DNA of 64,000 bases. Source: Megalobrama amblycephala. Taxonomy: Eukaryota > Chordata > Actinopteri > Cypriniformes > Xenocyprididae. The stretch spans positions 6,070,882 through 6,134,881 of the forward strand of contig NC_063066.1 of NCBI RefSeq assembly GCF_018812025.1, in the 5' to 3' direction. Positions 10,730 to 22,523 of this stretch are shown one piece after another; within the stretch, counting starts at the first letter, position 1; each line of letters starts with the position of its first letter. Under the pieces are notes generated by a model. It had not been told where the DNA came from. It made no database searches and saw only the letters and a list, made by a program, of their open reading frames with translations. Both the position numbers and the translations under genes were made by a program.

Positions 10730-11088
10730 GGTCCCACTTTATATTAAGTGGCCTTAACTACTATGTACTTACATTTAAATTAATCATTTGATACAATGCA
10801 CTTATTGTGTACATACAAGTTTTTACATTGTACTTATATTTTAAAAACACCTGTATGTAATTACATCTGTAATTAATTTCTGTAATTACATTTATAATTA
10901 CACTGTTGACCATCCCTTACACCTTAACCCTACCCTTAAACCTACCCATACCACCAAAGCTTTCCCTAACCTTACCCGTATCCACCTCAAAAGTGTTTTG
11001 CAATTCAATATGAACCCAATAAGTACATTGTACTTAATTTTTGATGTAAGTACATAGTAGTTAAGGCCACTTAATATAAAGTGGGACC
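10730..11088. mobile_element. hAT-type MITE with perfect 8-bp target duplication
   Basis: The terminal repeats start GGTCCCACTTTATATTAAGT, and the inverse ends at 11088. GAATATAG occurs exactly at both flanks (10722-10729 and 11089-11096), which is diagnostic for hAT insertion. The arms extend through GGCCTTAACTACTATGTAC. No coding sequence. Confidence 0.93.
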
Positions 11089-11532
11089 GAATATAGAAAT
11101 ATGAATTGATGGGGGCATTTTTTTAGATTTTAAACTAAAACTGCCAGCAGGTTGTCTAAATTCTTAATTAGTGAGTCATTGAAACATTCAATTATTTCAA
11201 AAGGACTGATTCATTCAGGAGCGAAACAAATGATTGGTCACTTTATGAATGGGTGATTGAATCATTCGCTCAACTTTTCGCTAAAATTTGTATAAAATCA
11301 ACATCACATATGCAGTTCTGGTGATATACTGGAAAAACAGCACTTTTCTCATCTGATATTTCTATACTATATGTTATAAATGTTATAAAAACAAGAACTC
11401 GCACAGGGGCACTTTTTTTTGCATCCATATCTTCAATTATAGGGGCAATTAATGGGCAAATCATCTAGTTTTATGTTTCTAGTGTTCTAGTTTTAGTGAC
11501 AAAAGTTTACTGGTTTAGAACCACTGCTTTAA

Positions 11533-12663
11533 AGGATTTTTCCTGGTTCAATCTCTATCAAAAGCATTTGTGGCATAATGTTAATTATTCTATAGGAGCA
11601 CTTCTCACACTTGTATATTATTTAAGCTGTACGTTTTTATGGTCAGTTTAGGGTTTTAGATGTTACACGGCAACGGAAGCTAACAGGATATAACTTTACA
11701 CAGAAAAGTTTAGTGATTTTTTTTTTTTTTTTTTTTTTTTTTACAGTAAAATCATGTTAAAGGTCCCGTTCTTCGTGATCCCATGTTTCAAACTTTAGTT
11801 AGTGTGTAATGTTGTTGTTAGAGTATAAATAAAATCTGTAAAATGTTAAAGCTCAAAGTTCAATGCCAAGCGAGATATTTTATTTAACAGAAGTCGCCTA
11901 CATCGAACGGCCAGTTTGGACTACATCCCTCTACTTCCTTCTTTAATGACGTCACTAAAACAGTTTTTTGACTAACCTCCGCCCACAGGAATACACAAGA
12001 GTTGCGTTTGTAGAGTGTGTTTGTCGCCATGTCGTCGAAACGCTGTTATTTTCATCCCGCAGTCCAATCACCGGGTCTGATTCCGGCTCAAATTGATAGG
12101 GTAAAATTAAAGACATGTTTACAATAACACTGAGCGCGTGCATCTCCACGTTATGGTAAGAGGCGTGACCTTTCCAGGCAAGGTGCGCTCAGAGCTGTCG
12201 AATCACAACACAGGAACCGCTGGCACAATCAGAACTCGTTACGTATTTCTGAAGGAGGGACTTCATAGAACAAGGAAGTCATCAGCCCGTTTTTATGACA
12301 GTGGAAACAGCGGTATACAGATAGTAAATGATGTGAAAAATACTGTGTTTTTTTACACGCGAAACAGGAACACATGTTATATTGCACACTATAAACACAA
12401 TCAAAGCTTCAAAAAACCACGAAAAACGGACCTTTAACATGCTTATTGTTAATGTCTTGTGACTATAATTTTGAAACAGAGTATTTTAGCTTTTACACAT
12501 TGGCCCCATTCACTTGTATTGTACTGTAAGTTCACTGAACCTCACTGCAAGCCAGATTTTTGCTTTTTTAAAGAAAGAAGAAACAATTCAAAATTAATAT
12601 TTGTTATGTTGCGCCACAAGTATCGTCAGTTGAACTTAACTTGTACCGAACTGAAATACTCCT
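11533..12663. mobile_element. TTAA-type hairpin element split by a second TTAA element
   Basis: The left part (from AGGATTTTTCCTGGTTC, with GCATTTGTGGCATAATG) and the right part (to GAACTGAAATACTCC, with TTGGCCCCATTCACTTG) are the two ends of a repeat family I know from cyprinids. The left flank is TTAA (11529-11532); the right flank reads TCAA, one base different. The middle is interrupted at a TTAA by the element 11761-12433. A poly-T tract lies at 11716-11742. Confidence 0.7.
11761..12433. mobile_element. TTAA-flanked nonautonomous element (Kolobok/piggyBac-type target)
   Basis: The ends are AGGTCCCGTTCTTCGTG and CACGAAAAACGGACCT, flanked by TTAA at 11757-11760 and 12434-12437. Removing it restores CATGTTAACATG in the interrupted host repeat, which confirms the TTAA duplication. 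A short frame MSSKRCYFHPA starts about 12030 but has no recognisable domain. A TGACGTCA site lies near 11947. Confidence 0.85.
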
Positions 12664-13072
12664 CAATAAATCTATGTGTCTGCTAAGAATAAGAAAAACT
12701 GCACCTATAAATGTTCTAGAATATTGGATATATGTCAAAACAGTCAGTTTTGTGAAAATTCCTTCAATGATGTGTGTCTGTGAACAGGAAGCGCAAGCAT
12801 TTCCTGCCATTCATCTGTTTTCCACCGTGTCACAATAGCATTGAACACCATGAGGTTAACCACTCTTTCCTCCACCAGTCTGCGTTAGAAACACTCTATT
12901 CAAGTCTAGTTTGCCTCCCGTCTGAGCTTCCCATGGCTCCCTCTCGCTCTCTCTTTCATAAGATTACCTGCAATGGGCTGTAAGTAGACAGAGTGTGACT
13001 GAGAGCACTGCGGAGGAGGGAATTTGCTGCGGTCGGACACTGGTCATTAACCTCTGTCTCTTGTTATTCCAG
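12664..13072. other. end of last klhl4 intron
   Basis: No element or exon recognised before the acceptor at 13071-13072. Confidence 0.55.
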
Positions 13073-13132
13073 GAGGTTCCTCTAAACATTGGGAGAGCTG
13101 GGGCCTGTGTGGTGGTCGTGAAACTGCCTTGA
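13073..13132 (+). CDS. klhl4: klhl4-like, terminal coding exon with stop codon
   Basis: Following the acceptor AG at 13071-13072 (attccag), the reading frame gives EVPLNIGRAGACVVVVKLP and then TGA at 13130-13132. Joined in phase to the upstream exon it reads NEWTE-EVPLNIGRAGA. From memory of the family, this ending resembles vertebrate KLHL4 (an EEVP-NIGRAGACVVVVKLP-type end). KLHL5 ends LCLGRAGACVVTVKL and KLHL1 ends VVVIKQP. This is the main reason for choosing klhl4. The final strand closes the propeller, as in other Kelch proteins. The exon is too short to stand out as an open reading frame and is supported by splice phase and homology. Confidence 0.88.
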   Translation, partial: EVPLNIGRAGACVVVVKLP

Positions 13133-13390
13133 AGGCTCAGAGTCCCTGAACTTTGACCTCAAAAAGAGGCGTGCAATGTCAACTCTCGGAATGCTCTTTT
13201 CACGTTTTTCATCAAAGCTATCGTTACCACCGGATTCATCTCAACAGATGTAAACAACCTTGTGCAGTTCATTCTGTTTTTGCTCAGATATTTCAGCACT
13301 ATTACAGACTGAGAAAAAAAAGGAAAATAAGAAATAATGCTTATAAGATTTTACTTAACTGTAATAAAATTATATAAGACGATTTCAGAT
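13133..13390 (+). other. probable klhl4 3' untranslated region (minimum extent)
   Basis: Sequence directly after the klhl4 stop codon contains no further splice-joined coding. A canonical AATAAA lies at 13363-13368, about 230 bases past the stop, and gives the shortest plausible transcript end. Another AATAAA at 14936-14941 could serve a longer 3' UTR. Which is used cannot be told from sequence alone. Confidence 0.5.
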
Positions 13391-14208
13391 TTTATATTGA
13401 GAAAAAAGAATACTTTTGAAAATGTATCCAGAGGGACTTTTTCATTTTAATATTGACATCTTGTTAAACTCATCAAACATCTTTTAACTATACCAAAATC
13501 AAATGTATTTTAAAGACAGCAGCATACTTGTTTACTTGTGCAATTTTGTGGAAATGTATTTTGATCTTAGACACACAATTTTAAAAACCACTGTGAATAC
13601 TTCCAGTTGTACGCTTGCAACAAATCATCCTGGTTTACCCAAAATGTTTGTGGACACTCACTCATGCAATTCTCATCTGAATACACATTTTGTCTGAGAT
13701 TAGGTTCAGCACGAAATTACTAAAGTAGAAGCAAAGAAAAAAAAAAAAAAAAAACACCAAAGTAATTAGCACGTGTTGGTAATTCATGATTTTAATGGTA
13801 ATAAGTTTACAGTAGAAAATATACTATTATATCATATTGATATTTCACCTTTATGTAAAGGTTTTGTAATTTGTATTGTATATAGTCCCTGGTCCTGTGT
13901 AATTTATTAACATAACATATTGGCATGCTACTTCAATATGTTTGAATTCCATTATTAAATATTTTAAAGACCCCATGCAATCAGTTTTGTGTTGAAATAT
14001 TCCCTATTCGAACCAGATGATTGAGTGGGACATATCAAAGGGCTCATTCCCTTTTTTCATATTAAATGGGCTTTAGTTAAATTTACAGCCATGTCAATTT
14101 AAAATGTATATCTGTTCTAATCTAAATTACCAAGTACAATAGCATATATAACTTCAAAGCTTACAGACATGGGTTAAATGCCACAAAACTCTTGATTTCA
14201 TGGGGTCT
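13391..14208. other. intergenic or extended 3' UTR, nothing recognised
   Basis: AT-rich; a poly-A run lies at about 13737-13754. No coding or element ends seen. Confidence 0.5.
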
Positions 14209-14212
14209 TTAA

Positions 14213-14694
14213 AGGGTTAGTTCACCCAAAAAATGAAATTTCTGTCATTAATTGCTCACCCTCATGTCGTTCCAAACCCGCAAGACCTTCGTTCATCTTC
14301 AGAACACAAATTAAGAACTTTTTTCATGAAATCTGAGAGCTTTCTAATCCCCCACAGAAAGCAATGTAATTACCACATTCTAGATCAATAAAATATCCAA
14401 AGACGTCGTTAAAATAGTCCATGTGACTACAATGGTTCAACCTTAATGTTATGAAGTGACTAGAATACTTTTTGTGCGCGAAAACAATAACGACTTTATT
14501 CAACAATTCCTTCTTGTCTGGGTCTTGAAAGTGGTAATAACGTTGCAGTCTATATGGAGGTCAGAAAGCTGTCGGATTTCATCAAAAATATCTTAATTTG
14601 TGTTCTGAAGATGAATGAAGGTCTTACGGGTTTGGAGCGACATGAGGGTGAGTTATCAACGACAGAAATGTCATTTTTCGGGTGAACTAACCAT
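14213..14694. mobile_element. TTAA-flanked MITE, AGGGTTAGTTCACCC family, complete
   Basis: Both ends are present: AGGGTTAGTTCACCC and GGGTGAACTAACCAT, flanked by TTAA (14209-14212, 14695-14698). The arms are inverted for about 105 bp and contain CACAAATTAAGA and TTCCAAACCCGCAAGACC with their inverses. No coding sequence. Confidence 0.92.
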
Positions 14695-14698
14695 TTAA

Positions 14699-16078
14699 CT
14701 ATGATGTCAAATCCAGTCATTAAAACGGTGTTATATAAAATCTTGCTTTGTGATGTACTGACATTCATTTGTTGTTTGACTGCCATAATGTTTTATCGAA
14801 GAGCCTCATTACCCGACCTAACTGGAATGTAACATGCTGATCAAGAATAAGTTTACTAGTGTGACGCATTTGTAATACAGAAATGCTTTCATTGACTTTT
14901 TCATTGTTTTATATGGCATGCTGAAGAAACTTAGAAATAAAAAAGTTATTCTCTTTTCTGAGTATTTCTATGGCGTCTAGCATCTGAATCGGCACTGCAT
15001 ATGCTGTTTCATGCCACTTTATTTATTTATTTATTTATTGTAATACTCCAGTGGCCTCCAGTGGTTGTGTCTTGTACAGCATTGGATGCATATTGCCTCA
15101 GCTGTAGTGCCTGTTAGATGTCTCGCAGCCTCTATGAAACTAATAACTAATTCTATTTGAAAATGAAAATACGACCACGACCACAAGACGCTGAGTATCG
15201 CTACCACAGAGCCATGTCATCTGCAACTAAATCAACATGATACCAAGAGTATGGCTGCTTTCTTTATGCTAAACATTATGGATTAGAAGTCAAAATCTAA
15301 CAATAACAGCAAGATAACTACAACGGTCAATACATCCAGTACATGGGTATCATTATTCTGCTTGATGGACATAACTGAATCAATATGAAATGAAAAGAAG
15401 CCATAGCATTTCAATCAAACAGACCCAGAGACTTAGGAGGTTCACCTACTGTAGGAGGTTCAAGGCTAGAAAAAAAGAACCTGAATCGCTGCAGTGTAAC
15501 CTTTAAAAAATTAATGTGTTATTTGTTGATAGTCTGAAATGTCACAAGATGAAAGTGATGCGAAAGGACAGAGCGATGTCCAAAGCCAGATTGTATCTGA
15601 TAAAATGGATAGATTGCAATTATATTCTTTGTTCTCCGACAGAGCAAGAGCAAAACAAAGACTGAACATTTCAAAGGGAATAAAAATTGATTATTAATGC
15701 AACGCAATTGCTGCGGCACATCAGAAGTTGGGTGGAGAGGGAGTGCAAAAGGGTAAAAAGACTGCAGGTGTTGTTTCAGTCCCTCCAGATGTTGGAAATG
15801 GCAATATCTGAAAAGCCTTCTGAAATTACCTGACCTCCGGTTCATGGTCTCATGGAAAGCTGTGTCTGTTTCATCCAAGCAGGAACTGAGAAATCAATGC
15901 CAAGACCTCTGAATGAAGGTAAGAAAGTAAAGAAAGAAATATATATATATCAACTATTTCATGATTCATCTGTTTTATTAGCAACTTTCTAATTATAAGG
16001 ATATTTACTTTAGCTCTCTGAAATCACAAAACTTAATAATCTGTCACAAAATGTTCAGCACACATTCATTTCATCTTG

Positions 16079-16111
<33 letters not shown>

Positions 16112-16805
16112 CAAGTGTGATTTTGTTGGACATTACATAAAAGTAATCTACGCTCCTGTCGATATCGCCAGGACCATCAAATTACTTTGCATACTGATTG
16201 CAGAGCTCAAATAAAAATTCAATATAAACACGGCTGCCTGGACTCCGTCCAGTAAAAGTTGCAGCAGACCTTGCAATGACTTACAGTGAGACATACTCAA
16301 CCTGGCTCTGAAGAATATGGCTTTACATTTTGATGTGTATGCATAATTGTGTGTTTACAGCAGATGGTGCTGTTGCACTTCTAGTCCCATTACTTTAAAT
16401 GCTAAAAAAAATAAAAAAAATAAATTAAAAAAAAAAACATGAAAAAAAAAATCAAAAGACCAGTTTTCTATCCATGCTATGAACAATAAATGTCAATTTG
16501 CATAAACTAGGTCAAGGGCAAGTAATTGAGATTATAATGCTGCATAATTATTAGACCAGGCTGATGAAATATGAAGAAATAATATATACAGTATATATAT
16601 ATATATATATACTCTCCACACCCTTCTATCTGACAAAGCATGCTACGTGTTTTGCACAGAGAGTCAGAGCATGGGTGCCTTAGATTTACTTTTTGGCATC
16701 CATAATCCAAAAAACACTAGACATTTACTGTCAACCGGAGATTCTCCAGCTATTTTAAAATCCCTGAATGGCACAATGTATTAAAGGACAGCAACTAAGA
16801 TGCTT
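14699..16805. other. intergenic, nothing recognised except simple repeats
   Basis: AATAAA at 14936-14941; ATTT repeats at about 15017-15039; a poly-A run at 16078-16107; A-rich 16404-16450; short TA repeat near 16585-16610. The open frame at 15519-15878 (- strand) has no recognisable family. Confidence 0.5.
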
Positions 16806-17748
16806 TGCATTCAAGAGATAGCTGACCCAAAAAAAGAAAATTCTGTCATCTACCCATCTACCCACCTTCTTGTTGTTCAAAACCTGTCTGCTGAACACAA
16901 TTTTTGGAATAATCATTGCTCTTGTTGATATTCAAGGACAGTTCAGTGTCCAGGGGCTGTCAAGCTCCAAACATGACAAAGAATACAAAAGTTAAAGTTA
17001 AAATAATAATGAATTTATACATAAATACTATATAAAATATTGCGCTACTCCCTAAAAAAGTAAATAATTACATTACTTTGTTACCTATTATGGAAAGTAA
17101 TATGCCACGTAACTTTGGCGTTACCTTTTCTCACCTGGGCTGGTTTTGCTTGTTTGTTTTTTAATAACAAAAATACATAAATAAAAGTTCTATTGTTGGC
17201 AAATGTAAAAGGTCCTTTCACACCAAAGGTGAAATGAATAAGCCTCAGGCTGAAGGAAATGCAAATTCATGCCTGTTCAGGCGTGATGTCAGCTGTGCTG
17301 CCATTCTGGATTGCAGAAGAGGCTCGGTAGCAAAGACATTGGTTAGTGTGAAAACACCCATAGTCTTTGCATGTTCGCTTTGTAAACACTTGCTCGGTTT
17401 CTCCGTCTAGGTCACGTGTGACCTTTCCAACGTTATTATGTAATGCGTGGCGCATTGCAGAGCAGTGCAAGATGAGCATTTGTGTTTAAAAAGTATATAA
17501 TTTAAATTGTTTTAGAAAATGACCGGTCATTTCGCTAGATAAGACCCTTATTCCTCATCTGGGATCGTGTAGAGCTCTTTGAAGCTGCATTGAAACTGAC
17601 ATTTAGACCTTCAACCCGTTGAACCCCATTGAACTCCACTATATGGAGAAAAATCCTGGAATGTTTTCCTCAAAAAAGAGAAACATCTTGGATAACATGG
17701 GGGTGAGTAAATTATCAGGAAATTTTAATTCTGAAGTGAACTAATCTT
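16806..17748. repeat. TTAA-family element ends bracketing other sequence
   Basis: The left side (AGCTGACCC..., ATTCTGTCATC) resembles the AGGGTTAGTTCACCC family. The right side (17500-17748, with GCTAGATAAGACCCTTATTC and ending before TTAA at 17749-17752) belongs to a related cyprinid TTAA repeat. They may be two different insertions rather than one element. No coding sequence. Confidence 0.5.
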
Positions 17749-18107
17749 TTAATTATCGCAGATATGAGTAATTTTCTGAGTTTGCATTTCACAGTTTTTA
17801 TTCATTTTAAGGAATACTGAATCTGTTTTGTGCAAGTGAGATGAGTAAATGCATGTTCACATTTAGTCTATTTACAATAACAATTATGTTCACACAGCGC
17901 ATACAACGCACCTGCAATTACTCTCGATTTCCCTCAACATGGACAGGAGATGTGTCAGTCAATAAATTGGGAAAAGTAATTTGCGGTACTTATTTGAAAA
18001 AGTAACTCGGATATTTTGTTGTAAATTTAAAAGTAATTCATTACTTTAGTTACTTGAAAAAAGTAATCTGATTACATAACTCACATTACTTGTAATGTGA
18101 TACCCCT

Positions 18108-18112
<5 letters not shown>

Positions 18113-18155
<43 letters not shown>
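18113..18155. repeat. (TG)n microsatellite
   Basis: About 20 TG units following sequence rich in AAAGTAAT/GTAATCTGATTAC strings (17960-18110) that looks like an old repeat end. A shorter (TG)n occurs at 18986-19001. Confidence 0.95.
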
Positions 18156-18156
<1 letters not shown>

Positions 18157-20667
18157 TCATTCTGTCCTGACAAACTTCTCAATCTCAGATGACATTCTAA
18201 TATTCATGATCAAAGCAGTGTCTTCCAACGAAGTATAATTTGGCAACATGGCATCCATCAAAGCATGAACCCTACTGTATATTACATCTAACTTAGCAGG
18301 AAAATGAAATGGTTGCTCATATACTTAATGGATGCTATAATTATAAAGGACTTTATGTGGCCAGACATGGTTGATCTGGCTGCAAAGGACTTGCAAAAGG
18401 TAATCTGTGGACATGATAGTAAGATTTACAAGCATAGCACTGTACGATTTAACTGATTTCATCATAATACATCTGACAGCTGTTTACTTTAAAAATATTC
18501 CAAATACTCCTGACATTGTAAATGAGGTTATGAAATCTGTATGTATCTTTTAAGGTGGGCTGCTGTTTTGACCTGTACATGGATACCTGCTACTATTCTA
18601 AACTATTGAAATATCAACCACTGGTAGATCTCATTCACTCATTCAACTTGGATACAACTGTAAATTAATAATTCTGGTATTTGGAAGTTTAGGCCATGTC
18701 CATAAGAATGTGATCAGGGGGATGCAGTTAGGGGGGATGCAAAAAAAGGAAGCAAAAAGGCTTGCAAAATTCTGTTCTGTTTCAGCCATCATAGGGAGCA
18801 TGCAAATATGCAGATGGAGATGTTTTGCTTATCCTTAATGTGTTGAGTATTATAAATGGAAGAACCTGTACAAGTATGTGAGCCATGAATTGTAGATCTG
18901 TCACCTTGCCAAAGACCCTTCCCAGAGTATTTGGATCTTGTTTTCATTGTAATGTCTTTCAAGATCCAAATAAAAGCAATCAAGTGTGTGTGTGTGTGTG
19001 TTTGTATACAATAACATGAAAACTGGCCTGTTTCTCACACAAATCTAAAGTATGGCTTCGGAAGACTTGGTGCTCTTTTTTTTTTCAGTGACTGGTATGG
19101 AACTTAGAATAAACTCAGTCCTTTTGAGAAGATGAATACATATGTGTTTGGTATGCAGTGATTAAATGTCAAAATAAATATTTCTATAAAATGTTTTAAA
19201 TATTACAACTTTGACAACTAAAATAACTTGGGGACAAAAAACAAACAATACAGGGTATAAGATTTTATATACAATGTTGGCCTATATATACGTATAAAAA
19301 AAAAAATGATAGTAATTGCTGTCAAAAATGTCAAAAGTGATATGGCAAAGGAGGGAAGAGGCAGAAAAAGTCGAACTATTGTGCCAGAGCCACCTCATTT
19401 GAAAATGTCTTAATTGCTATTCATACGTTCTCAGAGGTATTTTCTGCAGTGCCAGAAAATGACACACAGCATAAGAGGCAACTGAGATGTTCGTCAGATG
19501 TTTTGAGTCTGAAATGGGAAGTAGAGACTTTGTCTCAGAGGCTGAAATGATGCGCTGATTGTCATTCATTTTAACAGGATGTGACGGGAGGAACGTGCAG
19601 ATCAACAAGCTTTAGAGAAGGAGAAATGAACCCATCCATCGCTTGCTTGTACAGGCTTTGTGCTGTCTTTGAAATTATGCATGGTAGGCCTGTCCACTGA
19701 CTTCAGATGATATAGAGCCTGTCTTTTCATTGTCAAAATTTAAATTTTCGTTCTTCTCCCTCAAAGGCAGTCTTCTGATGTCAGGTAGACTGCTGCCAAC
19801 TCGCCTGAGAGCCCAGATTCAACGTTTGTGGATTTTTCACCGGAATGAATGCAATTAGACTGCTTTGTGGGTGTAAACTGTCCCTAAGCATAAACTACGA
19901 CACAGTGCAATCTATCATTTTAATGGGCTTCAACTTCCAAGGGAGACATTCTGTAATTCAGCGACTACATACACTGAGTCACTATTACAAACACAAGAGG
20001 ACTGAACTTCCACCGATATGAATGCCAATTTCCTAGACAAGCTCGTAAGTAAAATTTGAACAGAGGTATGAATGACAAGCATATGAAATTTACCTGTAGG
20101 AAACCGAATCGCAACGGACTTTGTTTTGCGATGCATTTCTAATCATCCGTAACATCTGAACCTGGGAAGAATGGGAACACGGAACTAATCACAGTTCAGT
20201 GAAGAGTGCAAAAAACATCAACCTTGTCTTGACAAAATCACTGAACTGAAATACTGATTGTCTTTTAATATGCTCTCAGGAGAAAACAGCACAAAAACTG
20301 AGCGAAGATGTGAAATGTATAAGAGAATAAAAGTCTATCAACCGTAAGCCCAAGTTTAACACCCTAAACACTTCTAACAACTTTGGTAACGTTAGTAAAT
20401 AATAGGCTGCAATTACATCAGAAATGCTCCCTAGGCTGTGTCATGATTATTAATTAAACACCCTTCTAAATTCATCTAAGTCTGCTGTCTGACTCCAGTT
20501 TTAGGAACAGTGACAAGCTGAGCGCAAATACAATGTGTCTCACATTTCACATCAAACAAAAAATATAAATAGCTTGAAAAAGAGACAAGAAAACAAATTA
20601 TAACCATAAGGTCGAAAGTACAAGATATGAATAAACCTATGAATCAAGTTTTACATGCAACTCCCCG
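18156..20667. other. intergenic, nothing recognised
   Basis: No credible coding, RNA gene or element termini. Any regulatory content would need cross-species alignment. Confidence 0.5.
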
Positions 20668-20671
20668 TTAA

Positions 20672-21345
20672 AGGAACAGTTTACCCAAAAATGAACATTC
20701 TGTCATCATTCCAAGCCTGTATGGTTTTTCATGCTATTGAAATGAATAAGGACAGGAGATTCAAGTTTCAAAAAGGATGCAAAATCCCCATAAAAGTATC
20801 AAAACTGTTTTAAAATCGGTTCATACAACTGCTGGGCTATACTGCAAAAGTTCTGAAGTCATATAACTTTTACAGTATTCAGTTGCTATTCACTGGTAAT
20901 CCTCCTCTCCAGTGAGTCCGTCATTTTAAACTAAGAATAATTTAGATGGGTTTTGTGCACCAGATTTGGTCATGAATCAGACATCACTAGTTCTATCAGG
21001 AACTCTCATAAATGTGCCAAGGAAAGCTGTCATTGGGTGGACGTCAATATTTTCAGTGAAAAACAACTTTAATGCAGTCTGTTCTTCACACAATGTTATT
21101 GCATGGCTTTAGAAGACTTTAAATATAGCCCGTGAATCACAGAGTACGTATTACTTTTATGATGATTTTATAGTGCGTGTGCATCCTTTTTGAAGCTCGA
21201 AAGTCTCCATTCATTGTAATTGCACGACAAATATGACATTCTCCGATAATTTCTCCTTTCGAGTTACAGAACAGAAAGAAAGTAGTCATGCGGATTTGGA
21301 ACAACATAACAGCGAGTAAATAATGAAAGAATTCTCATTTTTGGC
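20672..21345. repeat. degenerate TTAA-family element
   Basis: It begins after TTAA (20668-20671) with AGGAACAGTTTACCC and the typical AAAAATGAACATTCTGTCATC arm. The right side ends near GAATTCTCATTTTTGGCAAA, a decayed inverse of the same arm. The right TTAA is not preserved. Confidence 0.55.
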
Positions 21346-21622
21346 AAAAATGTCTTTTTCAAAAATCAGTCCTCTGTAACATTTTTGTTAAAGTGACATG
21401 AAACTCCCCCTTCCCCTAAAAACACAGACCTCATTATACAGACACATGAATATTAAATACAAAAAAAAAAAAAACAGAGTTGAGGGCAACTTGATGGATT
21501 TTAAAAATATAACCCTATATCAGAACAAACTCCCAAAACGAGGGAGAAACACAGAAGAACACACTGTAAAATAAGTTGGCAAAACTCAAAAAAAAATTTA
21601 AGTTAAGAAATTCAAAGTTTAA

Positions 21623-22027
21623 AGCAGAACTAAGTAACTTTTTTACCTTCATAAATAGTTTTCTAAGTCCTTACGATGGTTAATTGACTTGTAGTGGTGT
21701 GTTTGAGGCGTGCACTAACCCCCTCTGGCATGTCTATGCCAGAAAACAGCACTTGCGCCGACCCGACACAATCTCGCCTCATGTTCATGTTCACGCGAGA
21801 GTGACAAAATGCTTTACGGTAATTCAAAAACAATGTATATATTATGACTTTATACAATTTCGAAAATTACCCATCTCCATCGAGATTTCTTGTACTGTAT
21901 TTGCAAAACTACTGCGCTGGTGAGCGTTAGTTGTTGTAGTCCAGAGCTGCGCTTGGAGTATTTACGACAGTGTGATTCACTGAAGGAACCTGTAGGGGGA
22001 GCTTTGCAAATCTTACTGAGTTCCGCT
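21623..22027. mobile_element. TTAA-flanked MITE
   Basis: The ends read AGCAGAACTAAGTAACTTTT and the inverse of AGCGGAACTCAGTAAGATTT. It is flanked by TTAA at 21619-21622 and 22028-22031; the second TTAA also serves the next element. Confidence 0.82.
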
Positions 22028-22031
22028 TTAA

Positions 22032-22523
22032 AGGGATAGTTCACCCAAAAATGAAAATTTGATGTTTATCTGCTTACCCCCAGCGCATTCAAGATGTAGG
22101 TGACTTTGTTTCTTCAGTAGAACACAAATGATGATTTTTAACTCCAACCGCTGCCGTCTGTCAGTGGTATAATGCAAGTCAGCGGGAACTTGGACTATAA
22201 GAGTAAATAAAACACAACAGACAAATCCAAATTAAACCCTGCGGCTCGTGACGACACATTGATGTCCTTAGACACGAAACGATCGGTTTGTGCGAGAAAC
22301 CGAACAGTATTTATGTCATTTTTTACCTCTAAAACACCACTATGTCCAACGGCATTCATCACTCAATTTGTGAGGTCTGATCGCGCTCTGACAACGGCAG
22401 TGATGTCTCACGCATATACTTCAATGAGCGCGAGACATCACTGCCGTTGTCAGAGCGCGATCAGACCTACTCTGGGGGTAAGCAGATAAACATCAAATTT
22501 TCATTTTTGGGTGAACTATCCCT
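22032..22523. mobile_element. TTAA-flanked MITE with perfect internal hairpin
   Basis: The terminal repeats AGGGATAGTTCACCC and GGGTGAACTATCCCT extend inward over about 50 bp (ATCTGCTTACCCCCA and its inverse). TTAA flanks lie at 22028-22031 and 22524-22527. The interior contains a perfect 37-bp inverted repeat (22373-22409 with 22432-22468). Confidence 0.93.
22373..22468. repeat. perfect 37-bp inverted repeat, 22-base loop
   Basis: The left arm starts AGGTCTGATCGCGCTCTGAC and the right arm ends GTCAGAGCGCGATCAGACCT. I found no mismatch over 37 bases. It is CpG-rich compared with its surroundings. Confidence 0.95.

Larger units (their letters stand above)
9126..11526. mobile_element. hAT (Charlie-like) element, nonautonomous, with nested insertions
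   Basis: The left end CAGTGGTTCTCAAC (9126) and right end GTTTAGAACCACTG (to 11526) are the terminal repeats of hAT/Charlie-type elements. The flanking 8-mers CTCTAAAG (9118-9125) and CTTTAAAG (11527-11534) differ at one base, fitting an 8-bp duplication. No transposase frame survives. Two other elements lie within it, at 10261-10537 and 10730-11088. A small inverted repeat around CAGATGAACCCAGAA (about 9621) and TTCTGGGTTCATCTG (about 9715) is also visible. Confidence 0.75.
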
